A DNA stretch of 64,000 nt from Cellulosimicrobium sp. ES-005. Lineage in GTDB: Bacteria; Actinomycetota; Actinomycetes; Actinomycetales; Cellulomonadaceae. Below, piece by piece: positions 1 to 7,599 of this stretch. How positions within the stretch are numbered: position 1 is the stretch's first letter; every line of letters begins with the position of its first letter. The position numbers were made by a program, and so were the translations under genes. Below the pieces are notes generated by a model, which worked only from the letters and a program-made list of their open reading frames with translations, was not told where the DNA came from and ran no database searches. The stretch spans positions 1,612,001 through 1,676,000 of the forward strand of contig NZ_CP159290.1 of the NCBI RefSeq assembly GCF_040448685.1, in the 5' to 3' direction.

Positions 1-82
1 GCCACCCCGCGTGCGGAGGACGCCCGGCATAGCCGGAGAGGTCGCGCGGATAGGGCTGCTCGATAGGGTGCGTCGTTGTCAT
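1..82 (-). CDS. PuuE-like polysaccharide deacetylase, N-terminal fragment
   Basis: Twenty-seven codons are visible from an ATG whose complement is at 80-82, with GGAGAG seven bases upstream as ribosome binding site. The peptide contains YPRDLSGYAGRPPHAGW, which resembles the N-terminus of the allantoinase PuuE branch of the polysaccharide deacetylase family (typical form YPRDxxGYGxxPPHxxWPG). PuuE hydrolyses allantoin without metal; related proteins deacetylate sugars. The gene is divergent from the FCD regulator and shares its promoter region and operator. The rest of the gene is outside the window, so the catalytic core cannot be checked and the substrate is unknown. Confidence 0.6.
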   Translation of the reverse strand, partial: MTTTHPIEQPYPRDLSGYAGRPPHAGW

Positions 83-145
83 CGCGTGTCTCTCCGTCGG
101 GGTGATGTCGGTCGCCGACGCGCCGACTAGAATGCGTGGTGTTCG

Positions 146-163
146 TTAGTCACATCTGACCAA
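146..163. promoter_or_regulatory. Operator copy 1 for the FCD regulator
   Basis: TTAGTCACATCTGACCAA is a near-perfect palindrome (TTRGTCA/TGACYAA arms). The left half and the TGAC at the same spacing recur at 1016-1033. It lies about a dozen bases after a TAGAAT hexamer (128-133), so a bound protein would block transcription of the regulator and could also affect the divergent deacetylase gene. Autoregulation is inferred from position. Confidence 0.6.
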
Positions 164-227
164 CATCGGCCAACGATGGCCCCGACTCGCCATCCGCGTC
201 AAGCGGACGGGCCTGGAGAGGACACAC

Positions 228-1004
228 ATGAACGATCGCGAAGGCGCGATGCTCGCTCTGGCGCACGCCATCTCGACGTCGGACGTTCCCGTGGGCACGC
301 GCAACGCCCAACGCGAGCTCGCGGCACGTGGGATGGTCCTCAGCGAATCCTCCGTGTCTCGCCTCCTGCGCGAGATGGATCGGCGCGGGTGGACGACCCC
401 GGCGGGGACGAAGGGGCGCACCCTTTCGGCAGAGGGGCGGCGCCGCGCCGCAGAGGCGGTCTTGGCGGAGCGGACGTCGGACTCGCTGCAGCACGCGGTG
501 CGCGATGTTCAGGACCTGCTCGACCTGCTGCGCGCACGACAGGCCGTCGAGAGCGCTGTGGCTGCCGACGCGGCCCGCAATCCCAGCGGTGAGGGTGTCG
601 CCGAGCTGCGACGGCTGTGCTCCGATCACGCGAACGCGGTCGGGAGCATGCCGATGATCGAGCAGCCTGGTCTTCAGTTCCATCGCGGCGTGGTGGAGCT
701 GGCGAGCAACCGGATGCTCAAGCTCGCCGCCGACATGATGCTGGCCCCGCACCTGGACCGGGTCGAGGCTGTGCTCGACGCGATCTTGTCCACCCGCCGC
801 GACGAGGAGCGTGTCGTCGCCGAGCACCGGGACGTCCTCGAGCGCATCGAGGCTCGCGATCCCGCGGGTGCTCAGGCAGCGATGGAGGCGCACTTCGACG
901 ACATGATCGCAGCGGCGGAGAACGCCCTGGTGGGAAGCGGTGGCGCTCTCGTCGAGCGCCTCCTCGGCTGGGTCGAGGCCGTGCCCGATGTCATTCGACG
1001 CTGA
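228..1004 (+). CDS. FCD-domain (GntR/FadR-like) transcriptional regulator
   Basis: This 258-residue protein has an N-terminal winged helix-turn-helix (about residues 1-70, with SSVSRLLREMDRRGW as the likely recognition region) and a C-terminal all-helical domain of FCD type (about 95-240, with FHRGVVELASN and EHRDVLERIEARDPAGAQAAMEAH being typical). FCD regulators bind small organic acids or sugar acids and release DNA. The wing region is not the standard GntR sequence, so the HTH may belong to another winged-helix subgroup. GAGAGGAC before 228 serves as ribosome binding site. The operators at 146-163 and 1016-1033 flank the gene, which suggests autoregulation and control of the following catabolic operon. 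Confidence 0.8.
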   Translation: MNDREGAMLALAHAISTSDVPVGTRNAQRELAARGMVLSESSVSRLLREMDRRGWTTPAGTKGRTLSAEGRRRAAEAVLAERTSDSLQHAVRDVQDLLDLLRARQAVESAVAADAARNPSGEGVAELRRLCSDHANAVGSMPMIEQPGLQFHRGVVELASNRMLKLAADMMLAPHLDRVEAVLDAILSTRRDEERVVAEHRDVLERIEARDPAGAQAAMEAHFDDMIAAAENALVGSGGALVERLLGWVEAVPDVIRR

Positions 1005-1015
1005 CCTGGTCGGCG

Positions 1016-1033
1016 TTAGTCAGAATTGACAGA
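1016..1033. promoter_or_regulatory. Operator copy 2, before the beta-propeller gene
   Basis: TTAGTCAGAATTGACAGA repeats the TTAGTCA-N4-TGAC core of 146-163 at identical spacing. It starts 12 bases after the stop codon of the regulator and 78 bases before the start at 1111. The repeat in front of two transcription starts on either side of a regulator gene is the main evidence that it is the regulator's operator. Confidence 0.6.
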
Positions 1034-1110
1034 CGCCTGATCGGGTGTGCAGACTGCCGCCGTCGACGGAAACGACCGTCGGATCGACGACGCAACGACG
1101 GCAGGAGCAG

Positions 1111-2256
1111 ATGGTGGCCTCAGGCACGATGGTTCCGGCACGGGTGCTGATCAACCCGACCGAGGACCGGTTCCAGGACGAGCACCGCATGTGGCAGGGC
1201 ATCCCCTCGATCGAGCGGACGGCCGGTGGCCGTCTCTACGTCGACTGGTACACGGGGATGGAGACGGAGACCGGTGGCAACTTCGTCCTGGCAGTAACCA
1301 GCGACGACGAGGGCCGAACCTGGGACGGTCCTCGGTTCGTCGTCGAGCACCCCGATCCGCAGGTGCGCGTGTACGACCCGGCACTGTGGCGCGACCCGGC
1401 CGACCGGCTGTGGATGTTCTGGAACCAGAGCCGCGACTTCTTCGACGGCCGGGTCGGGGTGTGGGCGTCGGTTAGCGAGAACCCTGACGACGACACGCCC
1501 TCTTGGTCGCCGCCGCGGCGAATCGCCAACGGCCTGCAGATGAACAAGCCGACGGTGCTGTCCGACGGCACCTGGCTCTTCCCGACCGCCATCTGGGCAT
1601 GCCACGAGCCCACCGAGGACCACCCCCTCGACGGCGAGCGGTTCTCGAACGTGTACGCCTCCACCGACCAGGGCGAGACCATCAGGTACAGGGGCAGCGC
1701 TGACGTCCCGAACCGCAGCTTCGACGAGCACATGGTCGTCGAGAAGCAGGACGGCACGCTGTGGATGCTGGTGCGCTGCTTCGACGGCGTGGGGGAGTCA
1801 TTCTCCACCGATGGCGGACGCACATGGTCGCCCGGCCGGCGCAGCCACGTGGACGGCCCGTGCTCGCGGTTCCACATCCGACGAATGCCCTCTGGACGCC
1901 TGCTCATGATCAACCACGTCGACTTCGGCGAGCGGCGCACCGTCGAGGAGCTCGAGCTGCAGGGCAACGTCAAGGAGTGGAAGGGGCGTACCAACCTCAC
2001 TGCTCTCCTCAGCGACGACGACGGGGCCACCTGGCCGCACCGCCTGCTGCTCGACGACCGCGACGACGTGTCCTACCCCGACGCGGCGATCGGCCCCGAC
2101 GGCCAGATCTACGTGACCTACGACCACGACCGGTTCGGCGACCGGGGGATCTACCTCGCCCGCATCACCGAGGAGGACATCCTCGCCGGCACCCCGAGCA
2201 GCCCCGGCTCCGAGCTCGCCCTGCTCGTCAACCGCGCGCTCGCCCGAGTGCACTGA
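1111..2256 (+). CDS. Sialidase-like (BNR/Asp-box) beta-propeller enzyme, cytoplasmic
   Basis: The 381-residue protein has four Asp-box motifs of the S-x-D-x-G-x-T-W type (SDDEGRTW, STDQGETI, STDGGRTW, SDDDGATW), one per blade of a six- or seven-bladed propeller. It lacks a signal peptide or membrane segment, so it should act inside the cell on an imported glycoside. Propellers of this kind include GH33 sialidases but also GH145 rhamnosidases and PL42 rhamnosyl-glucuronate lyases. The classical sialidase arginine triad is not obvious, and no sialic acid lyase or kinase is nearby, so a literal sialidase is doubtful. ATG 1111 follows GGAG closely; an upstream in-frame ATG at 1045 lacks a binding site. 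It heads the operon with the ECF transporter. Confidence 0.65.
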   Translation: MVASGTMVPARVLINPTEDRFQDEHRMWQGIPSIERTAGGRLYVDWYTGMETETGGNFVLAVTSDDEGRTWDGPRFVVEHPDPQVRVYDPALWRDPADRLWMFWNQSRDFFDGRVGVWASVSENPDDDTPSWSPPRRIANGLQMNKPTVLSDGTWLFPTAIWACHEPTEDHPLDGERFSNVYASTDQGETIRYRGSADVPNRSFDEHMVVEKQDGTLWMLVRCFDGVGESFSTDGGRTWSPGRRSHVDGPCSRFHIRRMPSGRLLMINHVDFGERRTVEELELQGNVKEWKGRTNLTALLSDDDGATWPHRLLLDDRDDVSYPDAAIGPDGQIYVTYDHDRFGDRGIYLARITEEDILAGTPSSPGSELALLVNRALARVH

Positions 2257-2265
2257 CACAGAACT

Positions 2266-2293
2266 CCGGACACCGGCACGCGCGCCGGTCCGG
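2266..2293 (+). other. Hairpin between the propeller gene and the ECF genes
   Basis: CCGGAC-A-CCGGC pairs with GCCGGTCCGG around a six-base loop, leaving one bulged A. It begins ten bases after the stop codon at 2256 and 111 bases before the next start at 2405. It may be a partial terminator or an RNA-processing stem that sets different expression of enzyme and transporter. No U-tract follows. Confidence 0.4.
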
Positions 2294-2404
2294 GCCATGG
2301 CCGCAACGCGGCCCCGATCGCTCGTCGGCATGAACGCGCACGGGCGACCACCAGAAGGTGCTGTCAGCGACGACCGCACCATGACACGTCCCCGGAGGGA
2401 CACC

Positions 2405-3034
2405 ATGACTCGAGCTCAGCAGACCAAGACCCGCTGGACCGTCCTGCCCAACTGGAAGTTCCAGATCCTCCCGCGGGACACGCGCACGATCATCACGTGC
2501 GTGTTCCTCGGACTGACGATGGCTGTCATCCTGCAGATCACCGAGCGTATCGACCTCGCCCTGACCGGCGGGAGCATCCCGATCGTCTCGGCGATCGTCG
2601 TGTGCGCCATCTGGGTTCCGTCCGCCGCGTTCTACGGGCTGACGGGCGCCTTGATCACGGCGTGGATCAACCCGATCATCTCCAACCTCACCGCATCCCA
2701 GCCGATGGCACCGTTCCTGTTCCTGACGAACGCTGCCCACACCGTCCCGGTGGCTCTGCTGGTCTGGGCGCTCAAGCCGCGCGACCGCGGCCTCAAGCTC
2801 TGGCAGGTCGTGGTCATCGGCCAGATCGCCGGCCTGTGCGACGCCATGATGTTCGGCATCGGCAACCGCGTGATCCTGCACCTGCCCTGGGACTTCATCA
2901 CCGTGCAGATCCTCATCGTCCAGCCGTGCTACCTCGTGGGCTCCTTCATCACCTACGGGATCATGCGCCGACTGGTGAACACGGGCCTGGTTCCCAAGGA
3001 GCGCGCCACCGCTGGGAGCCTCGATGCGGTGTGA
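2405..3034 (+). CDS. ECF transporter S component, unknown substrate
   Basis: The 209-residue protein has a short basic N-terminus and about six hydrophobic segments (for example TIITCVFLGLTMAVIL, PIVSAIVVCAIWVPSAAFYG, LTNAAHTVPVALLVWAL, IGQIAGLCDAMMFG, ILIVQPCYLVGSFITYGIM), the size and topology of an energy-coupling-factor substrate-binding subunit. Its place directly before ecfT and two ecfA genes supports this. It does not match the riboflavin, thiamine, biotin, cobalt or folate S-component signatures I know. The neighbours are sugar-acid enzymes, so a sugar acid or uronate glycoside is the inferred cargo. ATG 2405 has GGAGGG at good distance; the upstream in-frame ATGs do not. Confidence 0.75.
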   Translation: MTRAQQTKTRWTVLPNWKFQILPRDTRTIITCVFLGLTMAVILQITERIDLALTGGSIPIVSAIVVCAIWVPSAAFYGLTGALITAWINPIISNLTASQPMAPFLFLTNAAHTVPVALLVWALKPRDRGLKLWQVVVIGQIAGLCDAMMFGIGNRVILHLPWDFITVQILIVQPCYLVGSFITYGIMRRLVNTGLVPKERATAGSLDAV

Positions 3035-3064
3035 CCTGACCATCTCGTCCGCGGGAGGAGCACG

Positions 3065-3862
3065 ATGAGTGGCACGATGCTGTTCCGTCCCGGCCGGTCC
3101 TTCCTGCACCGTGCCGACGCCCGGGCGAAGCTGGCAGTGATCCTGCTCGTCCTGGCCGTAGCGCTCAGCACGACCCGGCTCGACGTTCTCGTCGCGCTCA
3201 CCGTCCTGATCGTCATCGGGCTCGCTGCGCTCGCGCGCATCACCCCAGCCTCCTATTGGAAGGCGCTCGTCCTCATCGTTCCCCTGATCGCGCTGCTGAC
3301 GCTCCTGCAGGCGCTGGTTCAGGGAGGCCCGGCGCTGATGCACATCGGCTCAGTCTCGCTGTCCCGCTCGGGGGTGCTCCTCGGGCTCGGCATCGGGATG
3401 CGGCTGTTCGCGATGGGCATCTGCTTCTACGGGTTCTCCGTCACCACGAGTCCCTCGGACATTGCCCTCGCGCTGGACAAGCTCGGTGTGCCGTACCGGT
3501 TCGCCTATCTGACGAGCTTCGCGTTCCGGTTCCTGCCGCTGCTACAGGACGAGGCGCGCACCCTGCTGACCGCCATGGCCGTGCGCGGGTCCAGCGAGAG
3601 CGGCTCCAGCAACCCGTTCAGACGCGGACGAGCGATCGTGCGGATGCTGTTCCCCATGCTTGCGGGATCGATGAAGCGCAGCGGCGACATCGCCCTATCG
3701 ATGGAGCTGCGCGGTTACGGGCTGCGCGGCACGCGCACGTACTACCGCTCGCCGGTCTTCCGCGCCACCGACGCCGCCCTGCTGCTGTGCACCCTTGCGC
3801 TCGCTGTCGCCCTCATCGGCGTGCAGTGGTGGGCCCCGACCCCGTTCCTGGGAGGAACGTGA
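3065..3862 (+). CDS. ecfT: ECF transporter T component (EcfT/CbiQ family)
   Basis: The 265-residue membrane protein couples the S component to the ATPases. N-terminal LHRADARAKL is typical of CbiQ-family proteins, followed by several transmembrane segments. The two cytoplasmic coupling motifs ending in Ala/Leu-Arg-Gly are visible as AMAVRG (about residue 175) and SMELRGYG (about 215); these insert into the ATPase grooves. GGGAGGAG precedes the ATG. Its stop at 3860-3862 is separated by one base from the next start, so it is translationally coupled to the first ATPase gene. Confidence 0.9.
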   Translation: MSGTMLFRPGRSFLHRADARAKLAVILLVLAVALSTTRLDVLVALTVLIVIGLAALARITPASYWKALVLIVPLIALLTLLQALVQGGPALMHIGSVSLSRSGVLLGLGIGMRLFAMGICFYGFSVTTSPSDIALALDKLGVPYRFAYLTSFAFRFLPLLQDEARTLLTAMAVRGSSESGSSNPFRRGRAIVRMLFPMLAGSMKRSGDIALSMELRGYGLRGTRTYYRSPVFRATDAALLLCTLALAVALIGVQWWAPTPFLGGT

Positions 3863-3863
3863 C

Positions 3864-4736
3864 ATGACCACACCAGCCATCGAGGTCGCCGGCCTCAGCG
3901 TCCGGTACGACGGCGCCGACCGCCGTGCCCTCGACGAGGTCGACCTGACCATCGGACAGGGTGAGATCGTCGGCATCCTCGGCCCGACCGGTGCAGGCAA
4001 GTCCACGCTCCTGCAGTGCCTGTCCGGCGTCATCCCCTTGCACGAGCACCACGCGAGCCTGAAGGGAACCGTCCGCGTCCTTGGTCGCGAGCTCTCCGAG
4101 TATGACGGGTTGGCCCAGATCACCGAGGACGTCGGGCTCGTCATGCAGGATCCAGAGGTCCAGCTCGTCAACACGGTCGTGCGCGAGGAACTCGTCTGGG
4201 GCATGGAGAACCGCGGCGTGCCCGTCCCGGAGATCGAGCGGCGCCTTGCCCGAGCGGCGCACCTGTTCGACATCGAGCGGCTGCTCGACCGCTTCACCCA
4301 CGCGCTCTCGGGCGGGGAGAAGCAGCGCGTCGTGGTCGCCTCGATCTTCTGCCTCAGCCCGCGAATCATGCTGCTGGACGAGCCCACGTCAGAGCTCGAC
4401 CCGGCAGGGACCGAGAACGTCATGGACGCCATCCGCGTACTCGCCGACGAGGGCGTGACCATCATCGTCGTCGAGCACAAGGTCGAGGAGCTGGCGGTGT
4501 ACGCCGACCGGCTCGTCGTCCTCGACGAAGGGCGCATCCGCGCTCTAGGCACCCCGCGAGACGTCCTTGAAGGGCCGACCGCACCCGAGCGCCCGCAGGT
4601 CCTGGACGTCGCACTGCGGCTGCGCGAGCAGGGCCTGTGGCCCGGACAGCTGCCGCTGTCCGTCCAGGAGGCGGTCGACACGTGGCGCCGGGCTGACCTG
4701 GCCGAGCCGATGCTGCACGAGGGGAGACTGGCATGA
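3864..4736 (+). CDS. ecfA: ECF transporter ATP-binding protein (first of pair)
   Basis: This 290-residue ABC ATPase has a Walker A motif GPTGAGKS (residues 40-47), Q-loop VMQDPEVQLV, canonical signature LSGGEKQR and Walker B IMLLDEPTSELDP. The Q-loop form MQDPExQ is typical of ECF/CbiO ATPases. ATG 3864 has GGAGG at 3851-3855 inside the end of ecfT. The gene overlaps the second ATPase gene by ATGA (4733-4736). It should form a heterodimer with that protein under EcfT. Confidence 0.9.
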   Translation: MTTPAIEVAGLSVRYDGADRRALDEVDLTIGQGEIVGILGPTGAGKSTLLQCLSGVIPLHEHHASLKGTVRVLGRELSEYDGLAQITEDVGLVMQDPEVQLVNTVVREELVWGMENRGVPVPEIERRLARAAHLFDIERLLDRFTHALSGGEKQRVVVASIFCLSPRIMLLDEPTSELDPAGTENVMDAIRVLADEGVTIIVVEHKVEELAVYADRLVVLDEGRIRALGTPRDVLEGPTAPERPQVLDVALRLREQGLWPGQLPLSVQEAVDTWRRADLAEPMLHEGRLA

Positions 4737-5599
4737 CGAGCACCGAGACGGTCATCGAGATCGACAACGTCGAGCACACCTACGGCGGAACGAAACGCGC
4801 GCTCGCAGGGGTGTCGCTGTCCATCGGCCAGGGCGAGTTCGTCGCAGTGATCGGGAAGAACGGCTCCGGCAAGACGACGCTCGCCAAGCACTTCAACGGG
4901 CTCCTGCGACCGACCAACCCCGGCGGCAGCGTCCGGCTGCGCACGCGAGACGGCATCGTGGACACCCGGCGCACCAAGCTGCACCAGCTCGCCTCCACGG
5001 TCGGATACGTGTTCCAGAACCCTGACCGACAGATCTTTCACGACACCTGCCGAGAAGAGCTGGAGTACGGGCCGCGCAACCTCGGCGTCGAGGAGTCCGC
5101 ACTCGAGGATCAGGTCAACCGCACCCTCGCCCTCGTGGGACTCTCCGGGCGCCAGGACGCCAACCCCGTCCACCTGTCGCGTGGTGAGCGCCAGCGGCTT
5201 GCCATCGCCTCGACCCTCGTCATGGGATGCGAGGTCGCCGTCATCGACGAGCCGACCACCGGGCAGGACCGTGCCGAGTCCCGCAAGATCCTGGACGCCC
5301 TGGCCCACCATCACGCACTGGGACGCACGGTGGTGATCATCTCCCACGACATGGCTCTCGTCGCCGAGTACGCGACGCGCGTCATCGCGATGCGCGAGGG
5401 AGCCGTCCTTGCCGACGGCACCCCAGCAGAGGTGTTCTCCCGGAGGGCGGTGCTCGAGGAGACCAATATCCGCCCGCCGCAGGCCGCTGTCCTTGCCGCC
5501 GAGCTCGGCCTGCACGGCGTCCTGACGGTCGACGACGCAGTCCACGCAATGACACGCGAGCGCGCCGCCGCTCCTGTTGCCGGCCGGCACCGACCGTAA
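4733..5599 (+). CDS. ecfA: ECF transporter ATP-binding protein (second of pair)
   Basis: This 288-residue ABC ATPase has Walker A GKNGSGKT (41-48), Q-loop FQNPDRQIF, Walker B VAVIDEPTTGQD and the H-loop HD of ISHDMA. The signature motif is LSRGERQR, with arginine in place of the first of the two glycines, unlike its partner's LSGGEKQR. In heterodimeric ABC systems such a deviation often marks an asymmetric, partly degenerate ATP site. It starts within the stop of the preceding gene (ATGA) and ends nine bases before the dehydrogenase gene. Confidence 0.9.
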   Translation: MTSTETVIEIDNVEHTYGGTKRALAGVSLSIGQGEFVAVIGKNGSGKTTLAKHFNGLLRPTNPGGSVRLRTRDGIVDTRRTKLHQLASTVGYVFQNPDRQIFHDTCREELEYGPRNLGVEESALEDQVNRTLALVGLSGRQDANPVHLSRGERQRLAIASTLVMGCEVAVIDEPTTGQDRAESRKILDALAHHHALGRTVVIISHDMALVAEYATRVIAMREGAVLADGTPAEVFSRRAVLEETNIRPPQAAVLAAELGLHGVLTVDDAVHAMTRERAAAPVAGRHRP

Positions 5600-5608
5600 G
5601 GAGAGCCC

Positions 5609-6616
5609 ATGCACTACCTGATCACCGGAGCCAATGGCTTCGTCATGAGCGTCCTCGCGGCGAGGATCCTTGACGCCGAGCCGGACGCTCAGGTCACGGC
5701 GATCGACCTGCACGATCCCGACCAGGCAGCTCTCGACAACCTTGGCCCGCAGGCCCAGCGCGCCCACTTCCGTGCCGTCGACGTCACCGACGCCGACGCG
5801 GTAGCACAGGCGGTCCGTGAGGCGAGCCCGGACGCGATCGTGCACGGCGCGACCGTCACACACGACGCCCGCAGCGAGGTCGAGAACCCTGCCCGATTCA
5901 CCGGGGTCAACGTCGAGGGGACGGTCAACCTGCTGGACGCCGCACGCCGTCTGCCGCAAGCGCCGCGCATCGTCCTGGTCAGCAGCGGCGCGGTCTACGG
6001 GTCCTCGCCCGAGACGCTGCTGACCGAGGAGAGCGCGCCCCGCCCCGACGAGCTCTACGGCATCAGCAAGTGGGCGAGCGAGCTCGTCGCCCGCCGCTTC
6101 GCCGAGCTGCACGCTCTGCCCACGACCATCACGCGACTGACGAAGATGTTCGGGCCGATGGAGCGACCCACTGGTGGACGGGCGGTCATGTCGCTCCCGT
6201 TCCACCTCGCGGCCGCCGCAGTGCGGGGAGAACCGGCTCGATTGACGGCCCGGACTCTTGAAGCGTGCGGCGACTGGCTCAGCGCCGACAGTGCGACCGA
6301 CGCGCTGCACAAGGCTGCCCGCCATGGGGGAGACCCGGGTACGACACGCACCCTGAACATCTCCTCCGGCCGACGCACCAGCGTGCGCGAGCTCGTCGCG
6401 GCGTTCGGCGTCGACGTCGTCGAGACGCCGCTCGACGTGGCCGAGGCCGACATGGACCCGCGCGACGACCACGGGAAGAACGGCGTCTACGTGTCGGAGC
6501 GCGCCCAGTCAGAGCTTGGCTGGTCACCTGGCGACCTTCAGATGCAGGTGTCCCACTACCTCGAGTGGGCCCGCGTCCACGCACATCTGCTCCAGCCTGC
6601 CGGTGGCGCGTCGTGA
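5609..6616 (+). CDS. NAD-dependent epimerase/dehydratase family (extended SDR) dehydrogenase
   Basis: The 335-residue protein has the extended-SDR nucleotide motif TGANGF (6-11), an active-site Ser around 125-126 (VSSGAVYG) and YGISK, with Tyr150 and Lys154 as catalytic pair. Closest recalled relatives are the D-erythronate dehydrogenase (DenD) and related sugar-acid dehydrogenases rather than UDP-sugar epimerases. In this operon it would oxidise a sugar or sugar acid before the kinase/aldolase step. AAGGAG precedes the ATG. The last four bases are shared with the GTG start of the next gene. Confidence 0.7.
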   Translation: MHYLITGANGFVMSVLAARILDAEPDAQVTAIDLHDPDQAALDNLGPQAQRAHFRAVDVTDADAVAQAVREASPDAIVHGATVTHDARSEVENPARFTGVNVEGTVNLLDAARRLPQAPRIVLVSSGAVYGSSPETLLTEESAPRPDELYGISKWASELVARRFAELHALPTTITRLTKMFGPMERPTGGRAVMSLPFHLAAAAVRGEPARLTARTLEACGDWLSADSATDALHKAARHGGDPGTTRTLNISSGRRTSVRELVAAFGVDVVETPLDVAEADMDPRDDHGKNGVYVSERAQSELGWSPGDLQMQVSHYLEWARVHAHLLQPAGGAS

Positions 6617-7599
6617 CGCCCGGCCTCGTCGCCTTGGACTGGGGCACGACAGCCTGCCGCGCCTACCTCCTCGACGACACCGGCACGGTGCTAGCACGAC
6701 GAACGAGCCAGGACGGCGTGGCGACGATCAGCCGGCGTGCGATCGTTGACGGCCATAGTCGGGAGCGTGCCTTCGAGGACGCCCTGGTGCTGCTGTGCGG
6801 GGACTGGCTGGCGCGCACCCCAGGGCTCCCGGTCCTCGCGAGCGGCATGGTCGGCAGCGACCAAGGCTGGCAGCACACGCCCTACCTGCCGCTACCGGTC
6901 GAGCTCGCGCGAGACGACGTGCCATTGACCGCGGTGCGCACCCGGATCGCGGACGTGCACCTGCTGCCCGGGGTGACGTCTGCGCAGGGAGCCTTGACCG
7001 AGGTCGCCCGGGGAGAGGAGACCCAGGCGCTCGGGGTCCTCCTGCAGATCCGTCCCGCTGACGACGAGGAGACCGTCCTCGTCCTTCCCGGGACCCACTC
7101 CAAATGGCTGCGAGCGCGAGGCACACGCCTGACCTCGCTAGCGACAGCCCTGACCGGCGAGCTGTACGCAGCCTTGCTCGCGCACACCGTTCTCGGTCAC
7201 GACGTGCGCGCGCCGCAGGCTCCGAGCTGGTCGGCGTTCGACCGCGGCTTGGACGTCGCCTGGGACCATCAGGTCGAAGGGACCGTCCTCACGCTCTTCT
7301 CGGCGCGGGCCCTGGTCGTGACGGGGCAGCTGCCCGCCGACGACGTGCCGGACTACCTCTCAGGTCTCCTCGTGGGTGCAGAGATCGCAGGCATCGCAAG
7401 AGCCTGGCTCAGCTCGTCACATGGTCAGCCCGTCGTCGTGGGGGAGCCGCACCTGCAGGAGCGGTACGTCCGAGCGCTGACGCGGTACGGGACGCAGGCT
7501 CGCCTCGCCGACAACGACGTCACCGCGGGCGGACTGCACCACGTCGCTGTGCGCGTCGGCCTTGTCCCTTCACCTACGACCGCAGGAGCCCTCCCATGA
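6613..7599 (+). CDS. dgoK: 2-dehydro-3-deoxygalactonokinase (DgoK family)
   Basis: The 328-residue protein shows DgoK hallmarks: VALDWGTTACRAYL at the N-terminus, GMVGSDQGW, the PGTHSKW motif and TGELYA. DgoK phosphorylates 2-keto-3-deoxy-D-galactonate to the 6-phospho form, the substrate of DgoA. The GTG start at 6613 overlaps the SDR stop (GTGA); the longer open frame upstream lies inside the SDR gene and is not coding. The next gene starts four bases before this one's stop. The true substrate could be a stereoisomeric 2-keto-3-deoxy acid. Confidence 0.85.
   Translation: MTPGLVALDWGTTACRAYLLDDTGTVLARRTSQDGVATISRRAIVDGHSRERAFEDALVLLCGDWLARTPGLPVLASGMVGSDQGWQHTPYLPLPVELARDDVPLTAVRTRIADVHLLPGVTSAQGALTEVARGEETQALGVLLQIRPADDEETVLVLPGTHSKWLRARGTRLTSLATALTGELYAALLAHTVLGHDVRAPQAPSWSAFDRGLDVAWDHQVEGTVLTLFSARALVVTGQLPADDVPDYLSGLLVGAEIAGIARAWLSSSHGQPVVVGEPHLQERYVRALTRYGTQARLADNDVTAGGLHHVAVRVGLVPSPTTAGALP

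Noticed and set aside
1045-1110. Longer N-terminus for the beta-propeller protein
   Set aside because: The 22 extra residues are not like the family, and ATG 1045 lacks a binding site whereas 1111 has GGAG, though close.
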